A DNA stretch of 64,000 nucleotides. Origin: Leifsonia soli. GTDB taxonomy: Bacteria; Actinomycetota; Actinomycetes; Actinomycetales; Microbacteriaceae. Under the pieces are notes generated by a model. The model saw only the letters and a program-made list of their open reading frames with translations. It was not told the DNA's origin and did not search any database. Where the stretch lies: contig NZ_JACCBJ010000001.1 of the NCBI RefSeq assembly GCF_013408745.1, positions 1,860,001 through 1,924,000 of the forward strand. Direction: 5' to 3'. Position 1 is the stretch's first letter, and every line of letters starts with the position of its first letter. The translations under genes were made by a program, and so were the position numbers. Shown here piece after piece: positions 10,256 through 19,157 of this stretch.

Positions 10256-11005
10256 CTACTTCTTGCCCTGCGCGGCGACCGCGGCGGCACCGGCGGCGGC
10301 GGCCTCCGGGTCGAGGTAGTACGACGGCTCGAGCGGAGTGAAGTCCTCGCCGAGCTTGTAGACCAGCGGGATACCGGTCGGGATGTTCAGGCCGGCGATG
10401 TCCTCGTCGGAGATGCCGTCGAGGTGCTTCACCAGGGCGCGCAGCGAGTTGCCGTGGGCGGTGACGAGCACCGTCTTGCCGTCGGCGAGATCACGCGTGA
10501 TGTCGGACTCCCAGTACGGCAGCATGCGGGCGATGACGTCCTTCAGGCATTCCGTCCGCGGGAGGTCGTCGCCGAGGCCGGCGTAGCGCGGGTCGCCGAC
10601 CTGCGAGAACTCGCTGTCGTCCGGCAGGGGCGGCGGCGGAACGTCGAACGAGCGGCGCCACAGCTGGAACTGCTCCGGGCCGTACTTCTCCAGCGTCTCC
10701 GCCTTGTCGAGGCCCTGCAGCGCGCCGTAGTGGCGCTCGTTGAGGCGCCAGGAGCGCTGAACCGGGATCCAGAGGCGGTCGGCGACATCCAGCGCGTAGT
10801 TCGCGGTCTGGATCGCCCGCGTCAGCACGGACGTGTGCAGCACGTCCGGCGTGAGCCCGGAGTCGCGGAGCAGTTCGCCCGCCCGCTTCGCCTCGGCGAC
10901 GCCGGTCTCGCTGAGACGCACGTCGACCCAGCCGGTGAACAGGTTCTTCTCGTTCCACTCGCTGCTGCCGTGGCGCAGGAGGATCAGGGTGTAGGGAGCG
11001 GCCAT
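10256..11005 (-). CDS. gpmA: 2,3-bisphosphoglycerate-dependent phosphoglycerate mutase
   Basis: A 249-aa glycolytic enzyme interconverting 3- and 2-phosphoglycerate through a phosphohistidine. The RHG motif [18 protein letters not shown] places the catalytic His at residue 12; the second His lies in [11 protein letters not shown], and [11 protein letters not shown] is the substrate loop. The length and the [10 protein letters not shown] insertion fit cofactor-dependent GpmA rather than a generic histidine phosphatase. The tail is alanine-rich. It is convergent with phoU across the palindrome and divergent from the methyltransferase gene. Confidence 0.95.
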   Translation of the reverse strand: MAAPYTLILLRHGSSEWNEKNLFTGWVDVRLSETGVAEAKRAGELLRDSGLTPDVLHTSVLTRAIQTANYALDVADRLWIPVQRSWRLNERHYGALQGLDKAETLEKYGPEQFQLWRRSFDVPPPPLPDDSEFSQVGDPRYAGLGDDLPRTECLKDVIARMLPYWESDITRDLADGKTVLVTAHGNSLRALVKHLDGISDEDIAGLNIPTGIPLVYKLGEDFTPLEPSYYLDPEAAAAGAAAVAAQGKK

Positions 11006-11074
11006 GCCCCCAATCTATCGCGTCGCGGATGGCCGCGAGCGCCGCGGGGACCGGTCCGCTGGCAGGATGGAAGC

Positions 11075-11896
11075 ATGGCTTCCGGTGCGGTCGGCACGGT
11101 CACCCGCGGCACGACCAACACGAACCGGCTGCGCCGGGTCGACCGCTGGATCGCCGCGCAGCCGGCGCTGCGCCGCACCGCGGACCCGGTGGTCGTCGAC
11201 CTCGGCTACGGTGCGAGCGGGGTCACCGCCCTGGAGCTTCAGCAGCGGCTGGCCCGGGTGCGCCAGGACGTCGAGGTGGTCGGGCTGGAGATCGAGCCAG
11301 GCCGGGTGCGGACGGCGAACGAGCAGCTGGCGGCGGTGCGCGACGGCCGCACGGGCTTCGCGACCGACGCGCGCATCCGGTTCGCCCTCGGCGGGTTCGA
11401 GGTTCCGCTGCCCGCCGGGCGGAAGGCCGCCGTGATCCGGGCGTTCAATGTGCTGCGGCAGTACCGCGAGGCGGATGTCGCCGGGGCCTGGGATCGGATG
11501 CGCGAGCGCCTGCAGCCGGCCGGCATTCTGGTCGAGGGCACGTGCGACGAGATCGGACGCATCTCGAGCTGGGTGGAGCTCGGCCCGGAGGGCGCCCGCA
11601 CGCTGACCGTGTCGCTGCGGCTGCGCGATCTCGACGCCCCGTCGATCGTCGCAGAGCGGCTGCCGAAGGCGCTCATCCACCGCAATGTGCCGGGCGAGCG
11701 CGTGCACGACTACCTGGCGGAGCTCGACCGGCTGTGGCGCATCCACTCGCCGCTCGCCGCCTACGGCCCGAGTCAGCGCTGGATCGCGGTCGCCCAGGGG
11801 ATGCGCGACGCCGGCTGGCCGGTGACCGGCGGCCGCTCGCGCTGGCGGCTGGGCGAGCTGACCGTGGCGTGGGATGCGGTGGCGCCGAACCCCTGA
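11075..11896 (+). CDS. class I SAM-dependent methyltransferase-like protein
   Basis: A 273-aa protein with a Rossmann methyltransferase core: motif I VVVDLGYGASGVTALEL, an acidic motif II in VVGLEIEPGRV, and a helix-rich C-terminal region (WRIHSPLAAYGPSQRWIAV). ATG at 11075 is chosen because it lies just after GGCAGGATGGAAG and the upstream frame is only a gpmA shadow. Substrate unknown. It is divergent from gpmA and convergent with the iron-transport operon; the pairing next to gpmA/phoU is commonly seen in Microbacteriaceae, from memory. Confidence 0.78.
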   Translation: MASGAVGTVTRGTTNTNRLRRVDRWIAAQPALRRTADPVVVDLGYGASGVTALELQQRLARVRQDVEVVGLEIEPGRVRTANEQLAAVRDGRTGFATDARIRFALGGFEVPLPAGRKAAVIRAFNVLRQYREADVAGAWDRMRERLQPAGILVEGTCDEIGRISSWVELGPEGARTLTVSLRLRDLDAPSIVAERLPKALIHRNVPGERVHDYLAELDRLWRIHSPLAAYGPSQRWIAVAQGMRDAGWPVTGGRSRWRLGELTVAWDAVAPNP

Positions 11897-11942
11897 GCCC
11901 GCAGCGGCCGCGACCGGCCGGCACCTCCCCGCACCGGCTCGC

Positions 11943-14000
11943 TCACGCCTCCGCCCGGGACCTCCACAGCAGCCACAGGAAGTACGGCGCGCCGATCACG
12001 GCCGTGACGAGCCCGACCGGGATCTGGGCGGGGGCGATCAGCGTCCGCCCGACCGTGTCGGCCACGCTGACGAGGATCGCTCCGAGCAGCGCGGCGACGG
12101 GGAGCACGCGGGTGTGCCGCTGCCCCACCAGCGACCGGGCCGCATGCGGCGCGACCAGGCCGACGAAGGCGATGACGCCGACGGCCGCCACCGCCGCGGC
12201 GGTCAGCGCGACCGCGATGGCGAGCAGAGCGAGCCGTGTCCGGCCGAGCCGCACGCCGAGCACACGCGGGGTGTCCGGGTCGAGGCCGACGATGTCGAGT
12301 TCGCGGGTGGCCGCGGCGAGCAGGGGAACGGCGACGAGGAGCACCACCAGCACCGGGAGGACCTGCGGGAACGTGCGCCCGTAGGTCGAGCCGGAAAGCC
12401 AGACCAGCGCCTTCGCGCCGTTGAACGGATCGGTCAGCACGATGAACAGGCTGGTCAGGGCCGTCGCCCCGGAGGAGACCCCGATGCCGATCAGGATGAG
12501 GCGGTTCTGCTCCAGCCCCCGGCGCGCGGCGAGGCCGAACACCAGCAGGGCCGCCGCGGCAGCACCGGCGAAGGCGGCCCCGCCGACGAGCCAGAAGCTC
12601 GCCAGCGGCACAGCCGTGATGACGGCGATCGCCCCGACCCCCGCTCCCCCGACGACGCCGAGGATGGCGGGCTCGGCGAGCGGGTTGCGCGAGACGGCCT
12701 GCACGATCGTGCCGGCGAGCGCCAGCGCGGCGCCGGCCAGCAGCGCGGCGGCGACCCGTGGGAGGCGCGTGTCGAGCACGAACGACACCACCCGTCCGGC
12801 GCGGCCGGTGATGCCGTTCCACACGTCGCCGAGCAGGAGGCGCGCATCCCCCAGCAGGACGGCGGCGATCACGGCGGCGACGAGGGCCAGACAGCAGACG
12901 ACGAGCGTGATGACGAAGGCTTGTCTGCTGCGCAGCCGCACGGCGGCGTTCGTGGCGGTGTTCGAGGACGAATCCCGCGATCGGTAGGCGAGGAAGACGA
13001 GCACTCCCGCTCCGAAGACGGTGGTCACGATCCCTGTGGGCACCGCGACCCCGGCCTGCCCGCCGAACACCGCGCGGAGCAGCACGTCGGCGATGAGGAC
13101 GACGAGCATCCCCGCCACCGCCGAGGCCGGAAGGAACGCCCGATGGCGCGCCAGCCCGGGCACGCGGGGGGCGAGCAGCCGCACGATCGCGGGCGCGCAC
13201 AGCCCGACGAACGCGACAGGGCCCGCGATGGTCACCGCCACCGCCGAGAGCAGGACGGCCAGGACGACGACGGCGGCCCGGGTTGTGCGCGGGTTCACCC
13301 CGACCGAGACCGCGCCGTCGTCCCCGAGCGCGAGGATGTCGAGCCGGCGACCGAGCACCAGCAGCCCGGCGAAGGCGACGACGGCGAGCGGAAGGAGCTG
13401 CACGACGCCCTCCATCCCGGTCTGGACGAGCGACCCGTTGCCCCAGGCGAAGAGGCCGGTCGTCTCCTGCGCGTAGAAGAGCAGCAGCATCCCGCTGACC
13501 CCGCTCAGGGCGAGCGTCAGCGCGGAGCCGGCCAGCACCAGCCGCACGGGCCCGGCCCCTCCGCGCGACAGCCCGAGGACGACGACAGCCGCGATCAGAC
13601 CGCCGCAGAAGGCGACCGCCCCGGCCGGCAGCACGGGCAGGGAGACGCCGAACGCGGCGACGGCCACGACGGCCAGGTAGGCGCCGGCGTTCACCGCCAG
13701 GGTGTCCGGCGCGGCCAGTGGATTCCGCGAGACCGACTGCAGGGCGGCTCCCGCCGCGCCCAGGACGGCGCCGACGACGAGGCCGGCGACCAGCCGCGGC
13801 ATCCGGGAGGCGGCGAGCACCGCGTCGGCCTGCCCGGAGCCCGCACCCGTCAGGGCGCGCCACAGGACGTCGGGCCCGAGCACTGCCGTGCCCTGCGAGA
13901 GGTGGATGAGCGAGAGCGCCACCACCGCGACCGCGGCCGCGCAGGCGAGCAGCGCGAGCCGCCCGCCGGCCCGGCGGCGGACGGCGACGGCCCCGCTCAC
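11943..14000 (-). CDS. fused iron-siderophore ABC permease (FhuB/FecCD type)
   Basis: A 685-aa double-length FecCD permease with two homologous halves of about 340 residues, like E. coli FhuB, so one polypeptide supplies the complete membrane channel. Each half repeats family signatures: SRMPRLVAGLVVGAVLG...SVSRNPLAAPDTLAV in the first and TRLPRVAAALLAGAALALAG...VSRNPLAEPAILGV in the second, each followed by ...GPVAFVGL/GVIAFVGLVAPH coupling segments. GTG at 14000 overlaps the binding-protein stop (GTGA). It is the last gene of a three-gene operon (ATPase, binding protein, permease) under an IdeR-like box. Confidence 0.9.
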   Translation of the reverse strand: MSGAVAVRRRAGGRLALLACAAAVAVVALSLIHLSQGTAVLGPDVLWRALTGAGSGQADAVLAASRMPRLVAGLVVGAVLGAAGAALQSVSRNPLAAPDTLAVNAGAYLAVVAVAAFGVSLPVLPAGAVAFCGGLIAAVVVLGLSRGGAGPVRLVLAGSALTLALSGVSGMLLLFYAQETTGLFAWGNGSLVQTGMEGVVQLLPLAVVAFAGLLVLGRRLDILALGDDGAVSVGVNPRTTRAAVVVLAVLLSAVAVTIAGPVAFVGLCAPAIVRLLAPRVPGLARHRAFLPASAVAGMLVVLIADVLLRAVFGGQAGVAVPTGIVTTVFGAGVLVFLAYRSRDSSSNTATNAAVRLRSRQAFVITLVVCCLALVAAVIAAVLLGDARLLLGDVWNGITGRAGRVVSFVLDTRLPRVAAALLAGAALALAGTIVQAVSRNPLAEPAILGVVGGAGVGAIAVITAVPLASFWLVGGAAFAGAAAAALLVFGLAARRGLEQNRLILIGIGVSSGATALTSLFIVLTDPFNGAKALVWLSGSTYGRTFPQVLPVLVVLLVAVPLLAAATRELDIVGLDPDTPRVLGVRLGRTRLALLAIAVALTAAAVAAVGVIAFVGLVAPHAARSLVGQRHTRVLPVAALLGAILVSVADTVGRTLIAPAQIPVGLVTAVIGAPYFLWLLWRSRAEA

Positions 14001-14974
14001 GTCGTGAGGGCGTCGACCAGGGCCGCGACGTACTGCGTCATCGACGCGGGGCCTCCGAACATCCAGATGCCGTCGGGCAGCCGGTGCACCTGCCCTGACT
14101 TCACGAACGGGAGCGACGTCCACACGGCGTTGTCCGTGAGGGCGCCCAGGAACGGGTCGCTGCCGTCGACGTCGTTCGCGATGTAGGTGAACTGCACGTC
14201 GCCGAGCGAGGTCAGGCCTTCGACGTCGGTCGCGGCGAGGCCGTACGCCTCGTCGCCCTTGAGGGTCCACGGATTGGTCAGGCCGAGCTTCTCGTTGACG
14301 TCGGAGATCAGCGAGCCGGCCGCGTACGGCCGGACCGAGACACTGTTGCCCTGGACCCATCCATCGGCGAAGGCGACCTTCGCGCCGGCGAGTCCGGCGT
14401 CGGCGAGCTTCTGCTTGCCGTCGGCGAGGGCGGTGTCGAACGACGCCAGCTCCGTCTTCGCGCGAGCCTCCGTCCCGGTCGCCTCGGCGATCAGGTCGAC
14501 GTTGTCGGTCAGCTGCTCCAGCTGCCGGGAGGCGTCCGCGGAGCGGACGACCAGGACCGGCGCCACACGCTCCAGCTGGTCGATGGCCGAGTCGGAGAGG
14601 TCGGTGGTCGCCACCACCAGGTCCGGCTTCAGCGCGGCGACCGTGTCGACGCTCGGCTCGCCGCGCGTCCCGATGTCCTTCACGCCCTTCGGCAGCTTCT
14701 CCGCGGTGTCCCAGGCGCTGTAGCCCTTGACATCCGCGGCCCCCACCGGCTCGACGCCGAGCGTGAGCAGCATCTCCACCACGTTCCACTCGGTGCCGAC
14801 GACCTTCTTGGCGGGCCCGTCGAGGCGGACCTTCTCGCCGCGGGCGTCGGTGATCGTCAGGGCGGCGCCGCTGTTCGTCTCGCCGCTGGCGGCTTCGGTC
14901 GTGCCGCAGCCGCTCAGCGCGATCACGGCGGCGACCGCCAGGGCGGCCACGGGCAGGTGACGTCGGATGTTCAT
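13997..14974 (-). CDS. iron-siderophore ABC substrate-binding lipoprotein
   Basis: A 325-aa FecB/FhuD-type (TroA superfamily) binding protein that captures ferric siderophore outside the membrane and delivers it to the fused permease. The start gives a clean signal peptide with lipobox ALSGC (Cys near residue 23). The mature part shows KKVVGTEWNVVEMLLTLGVEPVG and KPDLVVATTDL, typical of the first lobe, and a long linking helix. ATG at 14974 overlaps the ATPase stop by 4 nt. The specific siderophore cannot be read. Confidence 0.92.
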   Translation of the reverse strand: MNIRRHLPVAALAVAAVIALSGCGTTEAASGETNSGAALTITDARGEKVRLDGPAKKVVGTEWNVVEMLLTLGVEPVGAADVKGYSAWDTAEKLPKGVKDIGTRGEPSVDTVAALKPDLVVATTDLSDSAIDQLERVAPVLVVRSADASRQLEQLTDNVDLIAEATGTEARAKTELASFDTALADGKQKLADAGLAGAKVAFADGWVQGNSVSVRPYAAGSLISDVNEKLGLTNPWTLKGDEAYGLAATDVEGLTSLGDVQFTYIANDVDGSDPFLGALTDNAVWTSLPFVKSGQVHRLPDGIWMFGGPASMTQYVAALVDALTT

Positions 14975-15834
14975 CGGGTCCTTTCGGTTCGGAGGTGGTG
15001 GGCGCCGACGGCCCGCGTTCGCGGGGCGCCGGAGATCGGATCGGTCTCGACCTCGATACGGATGCCGTAGACGTCGGTGAGGAGAGCGGGGTCGTACACC
15101 TCGGCGGCGGAGCCGGCGGCGACGACGCGGCCCTCGCGGAGGAGCACGACGCGGTCGGAGACGGCCGCCGCCTGGTCGAGATCGTGCAGCACGAGACCGA
15201 CCGTGACGCCGTGGAGGTCGGCCAGCTCGCGGACCAGGTCGAGGATCTCCACCTGGTAGCGCAGGTCGAGGTACGTCGTCGGCTCGTCCAGCAGCAGAAC
15301 ATCCGTCTCCTGGGCGAGGCAGCAGGCGAGCCACACGCGCTGCAGCTGGCCGCCGGAGAGCGACTCGACGCCGCGGTCGGCGAACGGCGCGACGCCGGTG
15401 AGCTCGAGCGCCCGATCCACGGCGGCGCGGCCGTCGGGGTCGGTGGAGCGGAAGCGCCGGCGGTACGGGTGGCGTCCGAATCCGACGACCTCGCGGACGC
15501 TGAGGCCGGCAGGCGTCGGACGGCTCTGGGCGAGCAGGGTGACGCGGCGGGCGAACTCCGGGCGGGAGAGGGCGATGGCGTCGATCATGGCGTCCGCCTC
15601 GTCGGTGTCGCCGGTGACGCCGGCGGCGGCCTGGGCCGGCAGCAGCACCGACCCGCTGCGCGCATCCTTCAACCGGGCGATGGCGCGCAGCAGCGTCGAC
15701 TTGCCGCTGCCGTTCGGTCCGATGAGGGCGGTCACGCGTCCCCGCGGGAGCAGGAGGTCGGCGCCGTGGACGACGTCGACACCGTCGTAGGCGATGGTCA
15801 CGTCGGAGGCGAGGAGGCCGGCGGTCGCAGTCAC
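14971..15834 (-). CDS. iron-siderophore ABC ATPase (FepC/FecE type)
   Basis: A 287-aa ABC ATPase. Visible are Walker A GPNGSGKST, Q-loop LLAQSRPTP, a GRHPYRRRF segment typical of the siderophore subfamily, signature LSGGQLQRVWLA, Walker B VLLLDEPTTYLD and the switch His in LVLHDLDQA. It is the first gene of the iron operon. The GTG start at 15834 lies only 5 nt from the IdeR-type palindrome, with no room for a Shine-Dalgarno sequence, so the transcript is probably leaderless. No better in-frame start exists downstream without losing the first strand. Confidence 0.92.
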   Translation of the reverse strand: MTATAGLLASDVTIAYDGVDVVHGADLLLPRGRVTALIGPNGSGKSTLLRAIARLKDARSGSVLLPAQAAAGVTGDTDEADAMIDAIALSRPEFARRVTLLAQSRPTPAGLSVREVVGFGRHPYRRRFRSTDPDGRAAVDRALELTGVAPFADRGVESLSGGQLQRVWLACCLAQETDVLLLDEPTTYLDLRYQVEILDLVRELADLHGVTVGLVLHDLDQAAAVSDRVVLLREGRVVAAGSAAEVYDPALLTDVYGIRIEVETDPISGAPRTRAVGAHHLRTERTR

Positions 15835-15839
15835 GAAGG

Positions 15840-15858
15840 TTAGGTTAGCTTAACCTAA
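15840..15858. promoter_or_regulatory. IdeR/DtxR iron box
   Basis: TTAGGTTAGCTTAACCTAA matches 17 of 19 positions of the IdeR/DtxR consensus TTAGGTTAGGCTAACCTAA and is itself nearly a perfect palindrome. It lies immediately before the siderophore-transport operon. With Fe(II) bound, an IdeR-type repressor would block the promoter, so the operon should be induced by iron starvation. Confidence 0.92.
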
Positions 15859-15966
15859 CTCGGTCGCCAAGCGACCGCGGAGGACAGCGCTCTCCAGCGG
15901 CCCAGCGGCCCAGCGAGACGGCGGGACGGCGAGACGACGGGACGAAAGCGCCAGGGACGCTGGGCT

Positions 15967-17100
15967 CTAGGAGCGCGGCGTCCGCGTGACGGCGCCCAGG
16001 CGCGGGATGCGCGGCACCTGCGCGGCCGAGCCGGCCTCCGGCGGCACCACGATCTCCTGTCCGGCCGCGACCTGCACGCCGTCCGCCGCAACGGTCAGCG
16101 TCGCGTCGGGGTCGGTCGAACGCTTCACCACGGCGAGGGCGATCGGCCCGAGCTCGTAGTGCACCGCCGACGACGTCACGGCGCCGACCTCGCGGTCTCC
16201 GGCGGAGACGACGGCTCCGGATTCGGGGAGCACGCCCTCCGATCCGTCCAGGTGCAGCATGACCAGCCGGCGCGGCGGGTGGCCGAGGTTGTGCACCTTC
16301 GCCACGGTCTCCTGGCCGCGATAGCAGCCCTTGCTCAGGTGCACGGCCGTGCGCAGCCAGTCAAGCTCGTGCGGGATGGTGCGCTCGTCGACCTCGGTCG
16401 AGAACCGCGGGCGCCACGCGGCGATCCGCAGGGCGTCGGCCGCCAGCGTCCCTGCGGCGGAGAGCTCGCCCGAGCGGACCCGGGCGACGAGAGAGGGCAG
16501 CGCGTCGCGCGGGACGAGACGCTCGCTCCACGACCATCCCGCTCCGGGATGCTCGCCGTGGGCGTACTGGTGGCCGCCCGGGGTCACCGCGCGCCAGGGA
16601 TCGTGCCACACCAGCGGGACGCCGTTCGGCGCGGCGAGCGGCAGCGGAGGGTCGCCGAGGGTGCCGATCGTAGCGAGCTCCGCGGTGCGGTCGGCGAGCT
16701 CGACGCGCAGCATGAACCGCATCGAGTCGAGCCAGCCGAGAAGGCCCTCCGCCTCCGGACGGTCGACGAGCAGCCAGAGCGTCTCGCCGTCGTCGGCCAG
16801 GCGGACGGCGTGCTCGACGCGACCCGTCACATCCAGCAGCAGGGTCTCCGACGACTCCCCCGGCCGCAGCCCGGTGAGCGCCTGGCTCGTGAGGGAGTTC
16901 AGCCAGCTGAGCCGGTCGGGGCCCTGGATGGTCAGCACCGCGCGGTCGGACAGGTCGACGATCGCGCCGCGTTCGGCCAGCGCGCGCTGCTCGGAGAGCG
17001 GGCTGCCGTAGTGCGCGGGAACGCCCGTGCCGTCGGTGTCGACCGCGCCGGGCAGGTCGAGGAAGGGCGAGCGCTGTTCGGGCTCCGGGTGGTCGGACAT
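15967..17100 (-). CDS. ygfZ: folate-binding protein YgfZ (iron-sulfur cluster assembly factor)
   Basis: A 377-aa GcvT-like protein of the YgfZ/IBA57 family, which uses tetrahydrofolate in maturation or repair of 4Fe-4S proteins. The diagnostic YgfZ motif K-G-C-Y-x-G-Q-E is present as LSKGCYRGQETVAKVHNLG, about two thirds along. The N-terminal region resembles glycine-cleavage T protein (VLTIQGPDRLSWLNSLTSQ). The nitrobindin-like gene lies 12 nt upstream on the same strand, so the two are probably co-transcribed; both connect to iron or heme chemistry. Confidence 0.92.
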   Translation of the reverse strand: MSDHPEPEQRSPFLDLPGAVDTDGTGVPAHYGSPLSEQRALAERGAIVDLSDRAVLTIQGPDRLSWLNSLTSQALTGLRPGESSETLLLDVTGRVEHAVRLADDGETLWLLVDRPEAEGLLGWLDSMRFMLRVELADRTAELATIGTLGDPPLPLAAPNGVPLVWHDPWRAVTPGGHQYAHGEHPGAGWSWSERLVPRDALPSLVARVRSGELSAAGTLAADALRIAAWRPRFSTEVDERTIPHELDWLRTAVHLSKGCYRGQETVAKVHNLGHPPRRLVMLHLDGSEGVLPESGAVVSAGDREVGAVTSSAVHYELGPIALAVVKRSTDPDATLTVAADGVQVAAGQEIVVPPEAGSAAQVPRIPRLGAVTRTPRS

Positions 17101-17112
17101 CGGCGGCGCCTC

Positions 17113-17709
17113 TCAGTCGACCTTGGCGAGCCGGGCGGAGGCGTGCGTGCGCAGCTCCTGGCCCAGGGCGGCGATGTCCCACGCCCACAGCAGGTGGCCG
17201 TCCACCAGACCGTAGAGGCGGGTGGCCGCCGTGTACTCCTTCGCCCCGGCCGTGCGCAGCACTGCGTCGGTCGCCAGGTCGATGCGCGGGCCGGCCACCT
17301 GCCCGACGTAGAGCTCGCTCACGCCGTCGGGATGGATGATCGACACGTCGATGTCGAAGGCGCCGTGCGAGTTACGCAGCGCTTCGACGGACTGCGCGGT
17401 GCCGAACGGACGGGCGCCGACGCCGGGCAGCATCGCCGGACCGGCGTCGCCCTCGATGAGCTTGCGGCGCAGCCGCCAGTAGCCGGTCTCGGCCGCGAGC
17501 GGCGTGTTCTCCTCGTCGAGCACCCACGAGGTCGCCGAGTAGTTGAGGTAGCCCAGCCCGTCGTGGCTGAAGCTGACGCGCTGGCCGAACTCCAGCTGCG
17601 TGTGCTCCTCGCCGGCGGCGTAGTCGAGCACGCCCGTGCCCTCCCAGACGCCGATCAGCCAGGAGAGGGGGACCAGCTCGGCGGGGAGATCGGTGGGGAT
17701 CTCGATCAT
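17113..17709 (-). CDS. nitrobindin-like (FABP/DUF1794 family) heme protein
   Basis: A 198-aa beta-barrel protein of the actinobacterial nitrobindin family. Members bind ferric heme and react with nitric oxide and peroxynitrite. The family motif G-x-W-x-G-x-G appears as LIGVWEGTG near the N-terminus, followed by alternating strands such as [24 protein letters not shown]. The open frame continues upstream, but ATG at 17709 gives the expected start [18 protein letters not shown], and the extension is antisense to the small membrane-protein gene region. Likely co-transcribed with ygfZ. Confidence 0.87.
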   Translation of the reverse strand: MIEIPTDLPAELVPLSWLIGVWEGTGVLDYAAGEEHTQLEFGQRVSFSHDGLGYLNYSATSWVLDEENTPLAAETGYWRLRRKLIEGDAGPAMLPGVGARPFGTAQSVEALRNSHGAFDIDVSIIHPDGVSELYVGQVAGPRIDLATDAVLRTAGAKEYTAATRLYGLVDGHLLWAWDIAALGQELRTHASARLAKVD

Positions 17710-17725
17710 GACGTCGGCCTCAGGC

Positions 17726-17836
17726 TCAGCGCTGACCGCGGAACAGGTTGTAGACCACGAGGCCCGAGACGCCGAGGATGGCGAGAGTGGCCAGGCCCAG
17801 AAGGCCGATGAAGAAGAGTTCGAGAGCGACCAGCAT
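17726..17836 (-). CDS. 36-aa single-pass membrane protein
   Basis: A short open frame with ATG at 17836 and TGA at 17726-17728. It encodes an acidic N-terminus (MLVALELF), a strongly hydrophobic stretch of about 25 residues and a basic end (NLFRGQR), that is one transmembrane helix with a positive C-terminal tail. It sits in the otherwise unexplained gap between the nitrobindin-like gene (17 nt downstream) and the next membrane-protein gene. Similar tiny proteins are, from memory, present in many Microbacteriaceae. Function unknown. Confidence 0.6.
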   Translation of the reverse strand: MLVALELFFIGLLGLATLAILGVSGLVVYNLFRGQR

Positions 17837-17845
17837 GGTGCCAGT

Positions 17846-18199
17846 CTACCCAGCACCCGCCGACACCAGGGCCAGGATGCCGCCGAAGAGTCCGAGGATC
17901 GCGAAGCTGCCGGCGAAGGTCACCGCGAGGCGGTCGATGAAGCCGTCCTTCTGCTGCGTCGCCAGCTGCGCGACGAACCCCAGCAGCACCGAGACGCCGA
18001 GCGCGAGCGACAGCCACGAGGCGTACTCCGACGGATGCGCGACCGTGCCGATGAGGATGCCGAGCACCAGGGAGACCACCCAGACCGACCCGATGCTCGT
18101 CAGCGTCGCCCACCGCGGCAGCGGCGGCTGCACGGGGCCGGCCGCGGCAGCCGGACCCATCGCGTGCATCGGAGGGGTGTCCGGGGTCTCGTCGCTCAC
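17846..18199 (-). CDS. small integral membrane protein, function unknown
   Basis: A 117-aa protein with a Pro/Ala-rich cytoplasmic N-terminus of about 30 residues and three predicted membrane helices (about 35-55, 62-80 and 93-115). No motif is recognised. It is followed after 9 nt by the 36-aa membrane ORF and then the nitrobindin-ygfZ pair, so the four may form one transcript. It is divergent from glnR. Confidence 0.7.
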   Translation of the reverse strand: MSDETPDTPPMHAMGPAAAAGPVQPPLPRWATLTSIGSVWVVSLVLGILIGTVAHPSEYASWLSLALGVSVLLGFVAQLATQQKDGFIDRLAVTFAGSFAILGLFGGILALVSAGAG

Positions 18200-18304
18200 G
18201 CTCCCATTCTGCCCCGGCGCGGGGCCCCAGCGGCTGCCGGACGGGGCGGGCGGCTGTTTCCGGTAGCATTACGGCACGGTTTCCCGGCGGGTGAGGAGGA
18301 ATGT

Positions 18305-19057
18305 GTGGCGCAGCTTCTGATCCTGACCTCTGCGCCGAGCACCACCGCGCCCCGCACTCCAGGGGCGACCTCCTCGGTCGGCGACGCCGCCGGTCCGGGT
18401 GCCGAGGTGCTGCCGTCGCTCGCGCTGCTCAGCCACCGGGTGCGCCAGATCCCGGCAGAGCCCGCCTCGCTCGTCAACGCCCCGAGCTGCGACCTCATCT
18501 TCGTGGATGCGCGGCGCGACCTGGCGAGCGCGAAGTCGCTCTGCAAGATCCTGACGACGACCGGGGTCACCGTCCCGCTGGTCCTCGTGCTCACCGAGGG
18601 CGGCCTCACGGCGGTCAGCGCCGACTGGGGCGTCAGCGACGTCGTTCTCGACTCCGCGGGCCCGGCCGAGCTGGATGCGCGCATCCGTCTCGCGATCGGC
18701 CGCCAGACGCAGGAGCACTCGCAGTCGAAGATCCAGGCCTCCGGCATCACGATCGACGAGGCCAGCTACTCGGCGAAGGCCCACGGCCGCCAGCTCGACC
18801 TCACCTTCAAGGAGTTCGAGCTGCTCCGCTTCTTCGCGACGCACCCGTCGCGCGTCTTCACGCGCGAGCAGCTGCTCAGCGAGGTGTGGGGGTACGACTA
18901 CTTCGGCGGCACCAGGACGGTCGACGTGCACGTGCGACGCCTGCGGGCCAAGCTGGGCGACCTGGAGTCGCTGATCGGCACCGTACGCAACGTCGGGTAC
19001 CGGTTCAACGTGTACGAGGAGGAGAACGACCGCCTCCCCACCTCCGTCCGCCCCTGA
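18305..19057 (+). CDS. glnR: GlnR-type orphan response regulator of nitrogen metabolism
   Basis: A 250-aa OmpR-family regulator. The N-terminal half matches actinobacterial Gln[31 protein letters not shown], and the [19 protein letters not shown] segment. The C-terminal winged helix has [20 protein letters not shown] and [11 protein letters not shown]. GlnR lacks a cognate kinase and works as a dimer without classical phosphorylation, controlling ammonium assimilation genes. GTG at 18305 follows GAGGAGGAAT, a strong ribosome-binding site; an overlapping ATG at 18301 is in another frame. The next gene, ppk, starts 100 nt later behind its own PHO box, bringing nitrogen and phosphate control side by side. 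Confidence 0.85.
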   Translation: MAQLLILTSAPSTTAPRTPGATSSVGDAAGPGAEVLPSLALLSHRVRQIPAEPASLVNAPSCDLIFVDARRDLASAKSLCKILTTTGVTVPLVLVLTEGGLTAVSADWGVSDVVLDSAGPAELDARIRLAIGRQTQEHSQSKIQASGITIDEASYSAKAHGRQLDLTFKEFELLRFFATHPSRVFTREQLLSEVWGYDYFGGTRTVDVHVRRLRAKLGDLESLIGTVRNVGYRFNVYEEENDRLPTSVRP

Positions 19058-19096
19058 CCTCCGCGACCCCGCGCAGCCCTTCTCTCCACAGCCAGC

Positions 19097-19118
19097 GTTT
19101 ATCCACCGTTTACGCAGG
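19097..19118 (+). promoter_or_regulatory. PHO box upstream of ppk
   Basis: Two adjacent 11-bp direct repeats start GTTTATC (19097) and GTTTACG (19108), matching the GTTCACC-N4 unit architecture of PhoP/RegX3 boxes. The site lies 40-60 nt before the ppk start and predicts induction of polyphosphate kinase by phosphate limitation. Confidence 0.7.
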
Positions 19119-19157
19119 CCCGTCACGAGGGCTCCCTCACGGTGCCATGATGGGGGG

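Noticed and set aside
11874..14186. Plus-strand frame of 770 codons opposite the iron permease and binding protein
   Set aside because: Its product is Arg/Gly/Asp-rich low-complexity sequence; the minus strand encodes recognisable FecCD and FecB proteins.
15880..15960. Repetitive GACGGCGGGACGGCGAGACG stretch upstream of the iron box
   Set aside because: The units are irregular and the stretch is short; it looks like simple GC-rich sequence without a clear repeat unit.
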